NCBI GenBank assembly: GCA_947499735.1
Contig: CANMPP010000001.1
Location: 248,001 to 312,000, forward strand
Direction: 5' to 3'
Origin: an uncultured Pelagimonas sp.
Lineage (GTDB): Bacteria; Pseudomonadota; Alphaproteobacteria; Rhodobacterales; Rhodobacteraceae
Length of the DNA: 64,000 nt
How positions within the stretch are numbered: position 1 is the first letter of the stretch; each line of letters begins with the position of its first letter. The position numbers were made by a program, and so were the translations under genes. Under the pieces are notes generated by a model that had not been told where the DNA came from, did not search any database, and worked only from the letters and a program-made list of their open reading frames with translations. Shown here in pieces: positions 1 through 7,968 of this stretch.

Positions 1-2
1 CA

Positions 3-200
3 GAGGCGGGCCAGGTTTTGGCCGCTTGGGGTGTTCATGGGGCATTGATGGGGCGTGGTCCTGCGTTGGCGCAGCACCTGCATGGCGATATTTGCCATTT
101 GGGTTTGACAAAAGACGGCCATCCGCGCCATCCGCTTTATGTATCCTATAAAGTTCAGCCGACACCGTGGAGATTAAATGAGCGATATGCCTCAGGATGA
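3..200 (+). CDS. DUF1643 family protein, C-terminal fragment (start lies before the window)
   Basis: Only the last 65 codons are in the window; the reading frame is open from the first bases and stops at 198-200. The sequence AAWGVHGALMGRG followed by HLGLTKDGHPRHPLYV matches the conserved end of DUF1643 proteins, where an AAWG..G segment is followed by LGLTK.G.PRHPLY. The family has no established function. The stop overlaps the start of the next gene by 23 bp, so the two are probably co-transcribed. The family call rests on recalled motifs and on a fragment. Confidence 0.7.
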   Translation, partial: EAGQVLAAWGVHGALMGRGPALAQHLHGDICHLGLTKDGHPRHPLYVSYKVQPTPWRLNERYASG

Positions 201-480
201 TGCGCGCGCCGCACAGATAGATAGCGAATTGGCCCGTCTTGCTGACGCGGTCGAAGAACTAAACGCGCAAGGTGTCATGCGCCTTTACGGATCGGGCTGG
301 CGCGTTCTGGGCCTGCAATTCGCACGTGGTCTTGTTTTTGGTCTGGGCACGGCGCTGGGGGCAGGGGTTTTGGTATCTGTTCTGGTCTATTCCCTATCGA
401 AAATTCAATTCGTGCCGGTCATTGGGGATTTCGCGCGGGATGTGATCGTTGAAATCGAGGCCGCGCGCGGATCTGAATAG
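178..480 (+). CDS. DUF5665 family small membrane protein
   Basis: A 100-residue protein with an acidic N-terminus (about residues 1-35) and one clear hydrophobic segment at about residues 52-77, rich in Gly and Val (RGLVFGLGTALGAGVLVSV), followed by a short segment ending in PVIGDFARDVI. This layout is typical of the DUF5665 family found widely in Rhodobacteraceae. The function is unknown; it is likely an inner-membrane protein. The start codon lies inside the end of the DUF1643 frame, which suggests translational coupling. rpsO follows after 157 bp. Confidence 0.75.
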   Translation: MSDMPQDDARAAQIDSELARLADAVEELNAQGVMRLYGSGWRVLGLQFARGLVFGLGTALGAGVLVSVLVYSLSKIQFVPVIGDFARDVIVEIEAARGSE

Positions 481-637
481 TGTGGGTTGACCAAAACCTC
501 TTTACAAGAATCGCTTTTACGCCTAATGCGGCGCATCCGATGCGTCTACCTTTTGGGGAACGCGACGGATACTCCATGGGCCCTGCTGGACGACATCCCG
601 GCTTGTGCCATAACCCTTAATCCGAAAGGAGACCCCG

Positions 638-907
638 ATGTCGATCACTGTTGAAGAAAAGAACCGTCTGATCAAAGAATTCGCCACCAAAGAAGGCGAT
701 ACAGGTTCCCCAGAAGTTCAAGTTGCGATTTTGACAAGCCGCATCTCAACTCTGACAGAGCACTTCAAAACACATAAGAAGGACAACCACTCTCGTCGTG
801 GCCTTCTGAAATTGGTTGCTCAGCGTCGTAAGCTGCTGGACTACACCAAAGGCAAAGATGAAGCGCGTTACCAAGACCTGATCAAGCGTCTGGGCATCCG
901 CCGCTAA
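638..907 (+). CDS. rpsO: 30S ribosomal protein S15
   Basis: An 89-residue protein, the normal length for bacterial S15. It has the family hallmarks [11 protein letters not shown] near residue 22, [11 protein letters not shown] near residue 46 and an RRKLLDY segment. S15 binds 16S rRNA in the platform of the 30S subunit. A strong Shine-Dalgarno (aaaggag, 625-631) precedes the ATG. In many proteobacteria rpsO is directly followed by pnp; here two unrelated genes lie between, and a terminator follows rpsO at 945-974. Confidence 0.98.
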   Translation: MSITVEEKNRLIKEFATKEGDTGSPEVQVAILTSRISTLTEHFKTHKKDNHSRRGLLKLVAQRRKLLDYTKGKDEARYQDLIKRLGIRR

Positions 908-944
908 GAATTGCACACATATCGGGTTCGCCCCGAATGTGAAT

Positions 945-974
945 ACGCCCGTTCCGATTGGAGCGGGCGTTTTG
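945..974 (+). terminator. Rho-independent terminator after rpsO
   Basis: An 11-bp stem (945-955 pairs with 960-970, one G-T pair) with a four-base loop, followed by a T-rich run (ttttgcgtctt). It lies 37 bp after the rpsO stop and separates rpsO from the methyltransferase gene. A weaker hairpin (tcgggttcgccccga) precedes it at about 922-936. Confidence 0.85.
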
Positions 975-1062
975 CGTCTTAATGTCATAAAACCGTAACT
1001 TGCAAAAATGCCCAGAATTCAATCTGCCCCATTAGAAAGCAATTCTAGGGGTAAGACATATT

Positions 1063-1842
1063 ATGACTGATCTAAGTGGAACTTCTTTTCAGGCCAAAGA
1101 TGTCGCGCAGCTCTACATCCATAGACCGCCCTATGCCACGCAGCTCTATACGTGTTTGGCGGAGAATGCTCCAAAGACGGGACGCTTGCTGGATTTAGGA
1201 TGTGGCGAAGGCAAAATTGCCCGTCCGATGTCGCAGGTCTTTGATCAAGTTGTGGCGGTGGATCCATCTGACAATATGATCGCGCTTGGCAGGTCTTTGG
1301 ATCACGGTAGGGCCACAAATCTGGACTGGCTCACCGCGACGGCCGAAGATGTCGATTTGGACCGGACATTCGATTTGGTGACATTCGCCTCCAGTATCCA
1401 CTGGATGGATCCAGTCCGTTTGTTTCCTAAGCTGCAAAAGCATCTTAGCGCAGACTACCTGCTTGCCATTGTAGATGGCGACGCGGCGTATCAACCGGCT
1501 TGGCAATCGGAATATCAGACCTTTCTGGAAAAATGGGTTCTCCTTGCCTCAGGGCGCGAATTTGGATCGCAAGAATGGCAGGACACGCGCGATAGGCATA
1601 TTCCTCACGTGGATGTGTTGGAAACCTTCGAATTCATATCCGAGCCATTTCGCCAGAGCGTTGACGCCTATGTGATGTGCCACCATTCTCGCGACACGTT
1701 TACACGTGAAAACCTTGGTGAACATATTGTGGCGTTCAGAAATGAATTGAGAGAGCTATTGGAACCACATGCAGATTCGCAAGGTCATCTGGCCTTTCAC
1801 GTAAAAACGAATGTCACATTAGCAAAGCTGACAGCTTATTGA
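1063..1842 (+). CDS. class I SAM-dependent methyltransferase
   Basis: A 259-residue protein. Motif I of class I methyltransferases is clear near residues 42-52 (LLDLGCGEGKIA), followed by the acidic end of beta-2 (VAVDPSDNM) and a later SSIHWMD segment typical of UbiE/TAM-like small-molecule or trans-aconitate-type methyltransferases. The substrate cannot be told from sequence. No signal peptide; cytoplasmic. The ATG at 1063 has only a weak upstream purine run (ggggtaag, 1048-1055). It stands alone between the rpsO terminator and a deacetylase gene. Confidence 0.8.
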   Translation: MTDLSGTSFQAKDVAQLYIHRPPYATQLYTCLAENAPKTGRLLDLGCGEGKIARPMSQVFDQVVAVDPSDNMIALGRSLDHGRATNLDWLTATAEDVDLDRTFDLVTFASSIHWMDPVRLFPKLQKHLSADYLLAIVDGDAAYQPAWQSEYQTFLEKWVLLASGREFGSQEWQDTRDRHIPHVDVLETFEFISEPFRQSVDAYVMCHHSRDTFTRENLGEHIVAFRNELRELLEPHADSQGHLAFHVKTNVTLAKLTAY

Positions 1843-1914
1843 TTGACGGGAATGTGAAAGTCAGCCAGATGCGGCCTGCGATACATCGTTCTGGCAGGTG
1901 AAAAGGATGATCTC

Positions 1915-2625
1915 ATGCGGCTTTGGAAATGGGTTGTTGCTGTTTGTTTGCTACTTGTTTTGGGCGCGACAGGGCTGTTTCATCTATCCCGTTCGGTGGG
2001 ATTTCAGCTGTTTGGGGATCTGATCGCGCATGGAGCCAGAAACGCGCCCCATATTGCATTGACTTTAGATGACGGCCCGACGCCCGCATTTACACAAGAC
2101 GTGCTTGATATTCTGGCGGACAGAGGCGTGACTGCGACGTTTTTCCTGACAGGTGAGGCGTCCGAGAGGCGTCCGGATCTGGTGCGTCTGATTGCAGAAG
2201 CTGGGCACGAGATTGGCAATCACAGCTATTCGCACAGCCGGATGGTTTTGAAATCGCCGCAATTTGTTCGGGATGAACTGGCCCGTACTGATCGGGTCCT
2301 CCGCTCGGCTGGTTATGATGGCGCGCTGCACTTTCGCCCGCCTTATGGGAAAAAGCTGTTTGTTTTGCCTTGGGTTCTTTCCCGTCAGGATCGGTTGTCT
2401 ATTACATGGGATGTGGACGGAGATGGCGACCCCGCCCTTCAGAATGATCCCCAGGCTATTGCGGATCACGTCATTGAAAACACGCAAAACGGATCCATTA
2501 TTCTGCTGCATGTCATGTTCAGATCACGGGGTGCATCGCGTGATGCTTTGCCCCTGATCATTGATGGTTTGCGCGCGAAAGGGGTGCAGTTCGTAACGAT
2601 TTCAGACCTGATCGAACCTGACTGA
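1915..2625 (+). CDS. polysaccharide deacetylase family protein (NodB domain)
   Basis: A 236-residue protein with an N-terminal hydrophobic segment (about residues 5-24), so a signal anchor or signal peptide. The NodB-domain metal site is complete: TLDDGPTP (Asp52, Asp53) and GNHSYSHSRM (His103, His107), followed by FRPPYG near residue 141 and a C-terminal LLH motif. Members remove acetyl groups from N-acetylated glycans such as peptidoglycan or chitin oligomers, outside the cytoplasm. The natural substrate is not evident. It lies between rpsO and pnp, a place where these two genes are often neighbours. Confidence 0.88.
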   Translation: MRLWKWVVAVCLLLVLGATGLFHLSRSVGFQLFGDLIAHGARNAPHIALTLDDGPTPAFTQDVLDILADRGVTATFFLTGEASERRPDLVRLIAEAGHEIGNHSYSHSRMVLKSPQFVRDELARTDRVLRSAGYDGALHFRPPYGKKLFVLPWVLSRQDRLSITWDVDGDGDPALQNDPQAIADHVIENTQNGSIILLHVMFRSRGASRDALPLIIDGLRAKGVQFVTISDLIEPD

Positions 2626-2780
2626 GGGCCCTAATGGCGGGGCAAAGGCAAAACCGGCATGTCGCATGACCGATCAGCAGCTTCATTCACAGGATAATGC
2701 TTTCCAATATCCAAAAAATCCGCTATGCCCGCCGCCATCTGAGACGTGACGCCTACAGCCCCAGGGCACATGCAACAGGA

Positions 2781-2850
2781 TGTGGGGCGGCGGCAATGGG
2801 GCCGCCTATTCAAACGGAGGACCGGGAGGGCCCGGCATGCCTCCAGCTAG
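2781..2850 (+). promoter_or_regulatory. pnp 5' leader with two GC-rich hairpins
   Basis: Within the 235-bp gap before pnp, two stems lie just ahead of the start: ggcggc at 2789-2794 with gccgcc at 2801-2806, and ccggg at 2822-2826 with cccgg at 2831-2835. In enterobacteria the pnp leader is cut by RNase III and the transcript is autoregulated by PNPase; a similar role here is an inference from position and structure only. Confidence 0.4.
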
Positions 2851-2860
2851 GATGCTTTTG

Positions 2861-4990
2861 ATGTTCAATGAAGTAAAGAAATCAATCCAGTGGGGTGAAG
2901 AGACCCTGACACTGGAAACAGGTAAGGTTGCCCGTCAGGCGGACGGCACTGTGATCGCCACTTTAGGCGAAACATCTGTCATGGCAAACGTGACATTCGC
3001 CAAATCTCAAAAAGAAGGTCAGGACTTTTTTCCGCTGACCGTTCATTACCAAGAAAAATACTACGCCGCCGGTAAAATCCCTGGCGGTTTTTTCAAGCGT
3101 GAAGCACGTCCTTCCGAAAAGGAAACACTGACAGCGCGTTTGATCGACCGTCCGATCCGTCCACTATTCGTACCTGGCTTCAAAAACGAAGTTCTGGTCA
3201 TGTGTACAGTTCTGAGCCACGATCTGGTCAATGACCCAGACATCGTTGCGATGATCGCGGCCTCTGCTGCGTTGACCATTTCTGGCGCGCCATTCCGTGG
3301 CCCAATCGGCGCTTGCCGTGTTGGCTTTGAAGATGGCGAATATGTGTTGAACCCAACCGTTGACGATATGGATCAGCTGCGTCTGAACCCAGAGCAGCGT
3401 TTGGATCTGGTTGTTGCGGGCACAAAAGACGCCGTGATGATGGTTGAATCCGAAGCTTACGAGCTGACAGAAGAAGAAATGTTGGGCGCGGTTACATTTG
3501 CGCATGAGCAACTTCAACCGGTTATCGATTGCATCATCGATCTGGCAGAAGACGCGGCAAACGAGCCATTTGAATTCGTCGCACCTGACTATTCCGAGCT
3601 GTTCGAAGCCGTCAAAGCGGCTGGCGAAGCGAAGATGGCAGAAGCCTACGCGATTGCTGACAAGCAAGAGCGCGTTGCGGCAGTAGGTGCCGTAAAAGAA
3701 GCGATCATCGTATCCCTGACGGATGAGCAGAAAGAAGATGCAAATCTTGGTTCCGCTCTGAAGAAACTGGAATCCGGTGTTCTGCGCGGCGATGTTGTCA
3801 AGAATTCTCGCCGTATCGACGGTCGTGCGCTGGACGAAATCCGCGACATCGATGTGCAAACTGGCCTTCTGCCACGGACACACGGTTCTGCTTTGTTCAC
3901 ACGCGGTGAAACACAAGGTTTGGTTGTGACCACGCTGGGTACAGGTGACGATGAGCAAATCATCGACGCGCTGCATGGCAATTCCCGTTCCAACTTCTTG
4001 CTGCACTATAACTTCCCTCCATACTCTGTGGGTGAAGTTGGCCGCGTTGGATCCCCTGGTCGCCGTGAAATTGGCCACGGTAAACTGGCATGGCGCGCGC
4101 TGCAGGCGGTTCTGCCAGCACCAACAGATTTCCCATACACCGTTCGCGTTGTGTCTGAGATCACTGAATCCAACGGTTCGTCTTCCATGGCGTCTGTCTG
4201 TGGTGGTTCCTTGTCCATGATGGATGCAGGCGTTCCATTGAAAGCACCTGTTGCAGGTGTTGCGATGGGTCTGGTTCTGGAAGAAGACGGTTCCTACGCG
4301 GTTCTGTCCGATATCTTGGGTGACGAAGATCACTTGGGTGATATGGACTTTAAAGTGGCCGGTACAGAAGCAGGTATCACATCGCTGCAAATGGACATCA
4401 AGGTTGCAGGCATCACGCCTGAAATCATGAGCAAAGCCTTGGCTCAGGCCAAAGCGGGTCGTTTGCACATCTTGGGCGAAATGGCCAAAGGCCTGTCCGA
4501 AGTGAACCAATTCTCCGCACATGCACCACGTATCGAAACGATGAACATTCCAACGGACAAAATCCGTGAAGTCATCGGTTCCGGTGGTAAAGTGATCCGT
4601 GAGATCGTTGAAACATCCGGTGCAAAAGTCGACATCAATGATGACGGCGTGATCAAAATCGCATCTTCCGATGGCGAAGCGATCAAGAAAGCCTATGACA
4701 TGATCTGGTCCATCGTGGCCGAGCCAGAAGAAGGCGAGATCTACAAAGGTAAAGTCGTCAAAATCGTCGATTTCGGTGCCTTCGTGAACTTCTTTGGCAA
4801 ACGCGACGGTCTGGTCCACGTATCCCAAATCGAAAACCGCCGCCTGAACCACCCATCTGACGTTCTGAAAGAAGGTCAGGAAGTGTTCGTGAAGCTTCTT
4901 GGCTTTGATGATCGCGGTAAGGTGCGTTTGGCCATGAAAATGGTTGATCAGGCGACAGGCACAGAAGCTACGGAAGCCGCAGAAGAGTAA
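2861..4990 (+). CDS. pnp: polyribonucleotide nucleotidyltransferase (PNPase)
   Basis: A 709-residue 3'-5' phosphorolytic exoribonuclease of RNA turnover. Two RNase PH-like domains are joined by a helical linker; a KH domain begins near residue 560 ([14 protein letters not shown]) and an S1 domain near residue 623 ([17 protein letters not shown]). The start at 2861 ([12 protein letters not shown]) is the family start and has a purine-rich stretch (tagga, 2848-2852) in front; an in-frame ATG 81 bp upstream is less likely. The gene is richer in preferred codons than its neighbours, as expected for a highly expressed gene. A terminator follows at 5014. Confidence 0.98.
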   Translation: MFNEVKKSIQWGEETLTLETGKVARQADGTVIATLGETSVMANVTFAKSQKEGQDFFPLTVHYQEKYYAAGKIPGGFFKREARPSEKETLTARLIDRPIRPLFVPGFKNEVLVMCTVLSHDLVNDPDIVAMIAASAALTISGAPFRGPIGACRVGFEDGEYVLNPTVDDMDQLRLNPEQRLDLVVAGTKDAVMMVESEAYELTEEEMLGAVTFAHEQLQPVIDCIIDLAEDAANEPFEFVAPDYSELFEAVKAAGEAKMAEAYAIADKQERVAAVGAVKEAIIVSLTDEQKEDANLGSALKKLESGVLRGDVVKNSRRIDGRALDEIRDIDVQTGLLPRTHGSALFTRGETQGLVVTTLGTGDDEQIIDALHGNSRSNFLLHYNFPPYSVGEVGRVGSPGRREIGHGKLAWRALQAVLPAPTDFPYTVRVVSEITESNGSSSMASVCGGSLSMMDAGVPLKAPVAGVAMGLVLEEDGSYAVLSDILGDEDHLGDMDFKVAGTEAGITSLQMDIKVAGITPEIMSKALAQAKAGRLHILGEMAKGLSEVNQFSAHAPRIETMNIPTDKIREVIGSGGKVIREIVETSGAKVDINDDGVIKIASSDGEAIKKAYDMIWSIVAEPEEGEIYKGKVVKIVDFGAFVNFFGKRDGLVHVSQIENRRLNHPSDVLKEGQEVFVKLLGFDDRGKVRLAMKMVDQATGTEATEAAEE

Positions 4991-5013
4991 TCTTCTGGGT
5001 CTGCGAAATTAGG

Positions 5014-5041
5014 AAAGGCGCTCCAATAGGGGCGCCTTTTT
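5014..5041 (+). terminator. Rho-independent terminator after pnp
   Basis: Stem aggcgc (5016-5021) with gcgcct (5032-5037), extended by flanking A-T pairs, followed by a T run at 5037-5041. It lies 25 bp after the pnp stop. Confidence 0.85.
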
Positions 5042-5224
5042 ATTTGGGGGATGCGGATGGGGTTTAATGGCCGGTGTGGGGGAAGTGATTTTTCGCAGCA
5101 AGCGGACCAATGTTCGTTGCAGGGAGCCGTTCTCAAAAGGGTGAATTTTATGAGATTAGCATGCCAGAGAAATGGTCCGTATTGTTAAGATCACGTCACG
5201 TCATAATTTTAAGGCTACCAGCAC

Positions 5225-5752
5225 ATGACTACCATTGTCGACAGGTTGAAGATCTCAAGCATGATGTTTGCGGTCATAGGAGCTTTATCTGTTACCGCAG
5301 ATGACGCTTTAGCCGAATCCACATTGTTCGCTCTCTCCACTGACCGAGCTTATGCGTTTTCGGAGCAAGAGGTGTCAGTGGAAATTACACAGAATACACT
5401 GGCGCTAGGAATCGATTGGAAAAGAACCAGCCCGCTAGTCTTTGCTAAGGAGCAGATCGACCTCTACGCAGTTTTTTTTGAGAAGCTAGTTTTGGGCTGG
5501 GAAGCGAACCTTGAAAACTTGAGGATAACCGATAGAAATACAAAACTTTTGGCCTACCTGCCAACGAAGGACGGAGAGATTAGCGTTCACTTTTTTGCGA
5601 GGCTCGCCGATGGGAGTGAATTTACGGATGGAACTGCAAGAATTAGAATGATTTATTGCGGCGAGAAGGGCAGTAATTGCATCGCTGGTCAGGTTCTTTT
5701 TTTCACCCGAGGTCAGATCTCCCAACTGGAGGATATACTGTCCAATTTATAA
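5225..5752 (+). CDS. hypothetical secreted protein
   Basis: A 175-residue protein I do not recognise. A likely signal peptide spans about residues 1-30 (hydrophobic MMFAVIGALSV, then ADDALA before ES). The mature part is acidic, beta-rich in appearance and has two cysteines close together near the C-terminus (IYCGEKGSNC), which could form a disulfide in the periplasm. Codon use and base composition are more AT-rich than pnp and other neighbours, which fits acquired DNA. It has no operon partner: pnp ends with a terminator 180 bp upstream and decayed genes lie downstream. The ATG at 5225 has only a weak aagg upstream. Confidence 0.55.
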   Translation: MTTIVDRLKISSMMFAVIGALSVTADDALAESTLFALSTDRAYAFSEQEVSVEITQNTLALGIDWKRTSPLVFAKEQIDLYAVFFEKLVLGWEANLENLRITDRNTKLLAYLPTKDGEISVHFFARLADGSEFTDGTARIRMIYCGEKGSNCIAGQVLFFTRGQISQLEDILSNL

Positions 5753-5983
5753 AGTCAGATCGAACTTCTTGTCGCCTATCAGGGTGTTGGCATGGAAAAA
5801 GACAGTTATACAAAACTCTCGTTTTGGCACAGTAAGGAAAAGCTCTGTTTTTCGCTGCCATAAACCAGTTCAAAGCCTAAACGGTTGTAGGTTCCAGGCA
5901 GTCTCTCAATAACGAACATCAGTACATAGTCCGGCATCGGCCAATATGGGGGCTCGAACCTGCCATCCCGGCACACCAACAGC

Positions 5984-6271
5984 CTACCGATACTGCGCTT
6001 CGATCTCCAGCAACCGTTGTTTTCGCCACAAGCCGCCACCATAGCCCGTAAGTGATCCATCTGCGCCGATGACGCGGTGACAGGGAATTACGAGGGCAAT
6101 TTGATTGGCGCCATTGGCGCGGGCGACGGCGCGGCTGGCCTCGGGTCGGCCCATATTGGCGGCCAGACCTCCATAGCTGCGGGTTTCCCCAGCTGGAATA
6201 TCCATAAGGGCGCGCCACACCTGTTTGGTAAAGTCGCTGCCATGTAGCGCTAGTGGCATGGGGTTCTCCAT
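5984..6271 (-). CDS. isolated C-terminal alkyltransferase domain of Ada (duplicate fragment)
   Basis: A 95-residue frame carrying only the DNA-binding methyltransferase domain of Ada/Ogt, with the acceptor motif IPCHRV (Cys64). Residues 6-85 are identical to residues 260-339 of the intact Ada encoded at 16411-17466, although the two DNA copies (6017-6256 and 16450-16689) differ at about a dozen positions, all silent by my reading. The Ada zinc domain, AraC-type helix-turn-helix and N-terminal part of the alkyltransferase are missing. There is no visible ribosome-binding site before the ATG. It could be a dead fragment, or a minimal alkyltransferase-like protein; the silent-only differences mean recent decay cannot be assumed. 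Confidence 0.7.
   Translation of the reverse strand: MENPMPLALHGSDFTKQVWRALMDIPAGETRSYGGLAANMGRPEASRAVARANGANQIALVIPCHRVIGADGSLTGYGGGLWRKQRLLEIEAQYR
6017..6256. repeat. 240-bp direct repeat, copy 1 (ada 3' end)
   Basis: Direct-repeat partner of 16450-16689, same orientation, about 95 percent identical by manual comparison. The similarity fades within a few codons on both sides. The pair brackets about 10.2 kb that holds the LysR remnant, AraC and metallo-hydrolase genes, the dct/TRAP genes and the NIPSNAP gene. Confidence 0.85.
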
Positions 6272-6333
6272 AAATTAGATGTCGACGCCGCATATGCCAG
6301 TCGCTATTTTTTGCGAAAATAGATAAATTTGGA

Positions 6334-6909
6334 ATGGATCATTGCGAAACGTTGCAAGACATCGCGTCCAGCGGGCAAGCCCCATCTGGTCCATTGCGTG
6401 TAAACGAACACGTGCTCTATGTTTTACATGTTCTCGCCCCGCGCCTCGCCGAGTTTTACGCAAAATACCCCGACATCCAGTTGTTGATCGACATGACCGA
6501 TACGCTGGTGGATCTGATTGGAAGCCACGCTGATATTGCCATCCGGCTTGGGCAATTGCCCAATAGCGAAATGTTGCAGCGTTCGTTGTGGCGCTCAGTG
6601 TGGAAAATGGTGGCCAGTCCAAAATATCTGGATCGCAAGGGTTGGCCAAAAACACCAGCAGACCTTGCACAATTGGAACAAGTGCGGTTTGCTGTACCTG
6701 AGCGCATCAACATTCTACGCTTTTCTGGCCATACTGCCTCTGTGCGTGTGCCGCCTTCTATAACTGCAGACAACGGTGAAGCAGTGCGTCAAATGGTTTT
6801 GAACGGATTGCGGATTGCACGTTTCTCGAACTTCATGAACGATGAGGGTATTTGAGCTGGCCGCTTAGGCGTTTTCTTGGACAGGTTGGTTGCCATTGGT
6901 GAAGCATGA
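6334..6909 (+). pseudogene. LysR-family regulator remnant (substrate-binding domain only)
   Basis: The frame 6334-6855 encodes 173 residues of a LysR effector-binding domain: SGPLRVN near residue 19, then LAPRLAEFYAKYPDIQL, DLIGSHADIAIRLG and SPKYLDRKGWPKTPADL. The N-terminal winged helix-turn-helix (about 60-90 residues) is absent and nothing upstream in frame resembles it. At 6853 a TGA interrupts the frame, yet the same frame continues with AGRLGVFLDRLV (to 6909), which looks like the usual LysR C-terminal segment. Both lesions together indicate a pseudogene. It sits beside the ada fragment, so this stretch looks like a recombination scar. Confidence 0.8.
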
Positions 6910-6964
6910 GATAGTAGGGCGCTTTTCACTTTGGTCAACGCTGCAAAGCAAAAGGGTAGTCTGG

Positions 6965-7903
6965 CTAAGGTCGTTTTCCATCACTATTACTCGCTTTATT
7001 GTTGTTTTGGGTTCTTATTTTGCCAGGGTTCAGACCAATATGTTCACGAAACGCACGCGCAAATGCGCTGGAAGTGGAATACCCATATTGATATGCGATT
7101 TGTTCGATCGGTTTTTGCGTTGTCTGGAGTGTTTGTTTCGCCTTCAACAACTTCCAGCTGACCGCATAATCTCCGGGTGATTGCCCCATTAAGTTTTTGA
7201 ATGTTGCTGCGAATGAAGATCGCGACATGCCAGCCCTTTTTGCAAGATCAGCAAGGTTGTAAGACCATCCCTCTGGTTCATGGATAGCCGACAGTGCACT
7301 TAATATACGCGCATCCCGCAACCCGGCATAGGGCCCAATATCTGTCGCGTTCGTTTCAAAGTAAGCACGCAAGATAGACGTAAAAAGAGCTTCTGATAAA
7401 TGCTGTATGACAACGCGGCTTCCCTGCGCACTATTTTTTGTTTCACGCACGATCAATGGCAGTAACCCGAGTAGCAGGTTACCCATCGGAAGATCGTTTG
7501 TCCGCAAAATGATTTGGGACGGCAGATGCCTGATCATCGGATGCGGATGGGTTAGATCGTATTCAAAATGCCCACACACCATGGTTGTCGCGAGCGGTCC
7601 CTGCGTAAAAGGTTCCGTTCCGTTTTGTAGGGCATCGATCACATCGCCACCTGCTATGGCTCGACTTGATGGTTGATCTCCAATGGTGTGATTTGCACCT
7701 TTGGGAAAAAGAATAATATCGCCCGCAGACAAGAGTGATTGCCCCTCGTCACTTTGGACGACAGCACCACCACGGATCACAAAATGAAATTGTGCAAAAC
7801 CGGTATTTTCCACAGACATTTTCCAGGGACCACAAAAATCTTTCTGAAAATAGATGGAGCTACGAACACCTACCAATTCCAAAATGTCGCTAAGTGGGTC
7901 CAA
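6965..7903 (-). CDS. AraC family transcriptional regulator
   Basis: A 312-residue regulator. The N-terminal part (about residues 1-190) is the AraC-type cupin (Cupin_6) with FHFVIRGGAVV and ILFPKGANH; the C-terminal part (about 205-300) has the two helix-turn-helix motifs: LADLAKRAGMSRSSFAATF and IAYQYGYSTSSAFARAF followed by LNPGKIR. It is on the same strand as, and 65 bp downstream of, the metallo-hydrolase gene, so the two may be expressed together and the hydrolase may act on the regulator's ligand; that link is inference. Relatives with this cupin often respond to small organic molecules. Confidence 0.9.
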   Translation of the reverse strand: MDPLSDILELVGVRSSIYFQKDFCGPWKMSVENTGFAQFHFVIRGGAVVQSDEGQSLLSAGDIILFPKGANHTIGDQPSSRAIAGGDVIDALQNGTEPFTQGPLATTMVCGHFEYDLTHPHPMIRHLPSQIILRTNDLPMGNLLLGLLPLIVRETKNSAQGSRVVIQHLSEALFTSILRAYFETNATDIGPYAGLRDARILSALSAIHEPEGWSYNLADLAKRAGMSRSSFAATFKNLMGQSPGDYAVSWKLLKAKQTLQTTQKPIEQIAYQYGYSTSSAFARAFREHIGLNPGKIRTQNNNKASNSDGKRP

Positions 7904-7930
7904 TATATGTATCCTTTTAGGGTAGAATGC

Positions 7931-7960
7931 GGCCCCTTAGCGCGAATTTCAAAAGGGGCC
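7931..7960. terminator. inverted repeat between metallo-hydrolase and AraC genes
   Basis: Eight-bp perfect stem ggcccctt (7931-7938) and aaggggcc (7953-7960) in the 65-bp gap after the hydrolase stop. No T run follows on the minus strand, so it may only attenuate transcription or stabilise the upstream mRNA. Confidence 0.45.
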
Positions 7961-7968
7961 GTAGTGTT

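Noticed and set aside
3164-4852. 562-codon open frame on the minus strand across pnp
   Set aside because: It is fully antisense to the unmistakable pnp gene, its translation is rich in Cys, His and Phe and matches no family; it results from the codon bias of pnp.
5806-6060. 84-codon minus-strand frame overlapping the ada fragment
   Set aside because: It overlaps the ada-derived sequence in another frame at its start and matches nothing; the part beyond is unassigned DNA.
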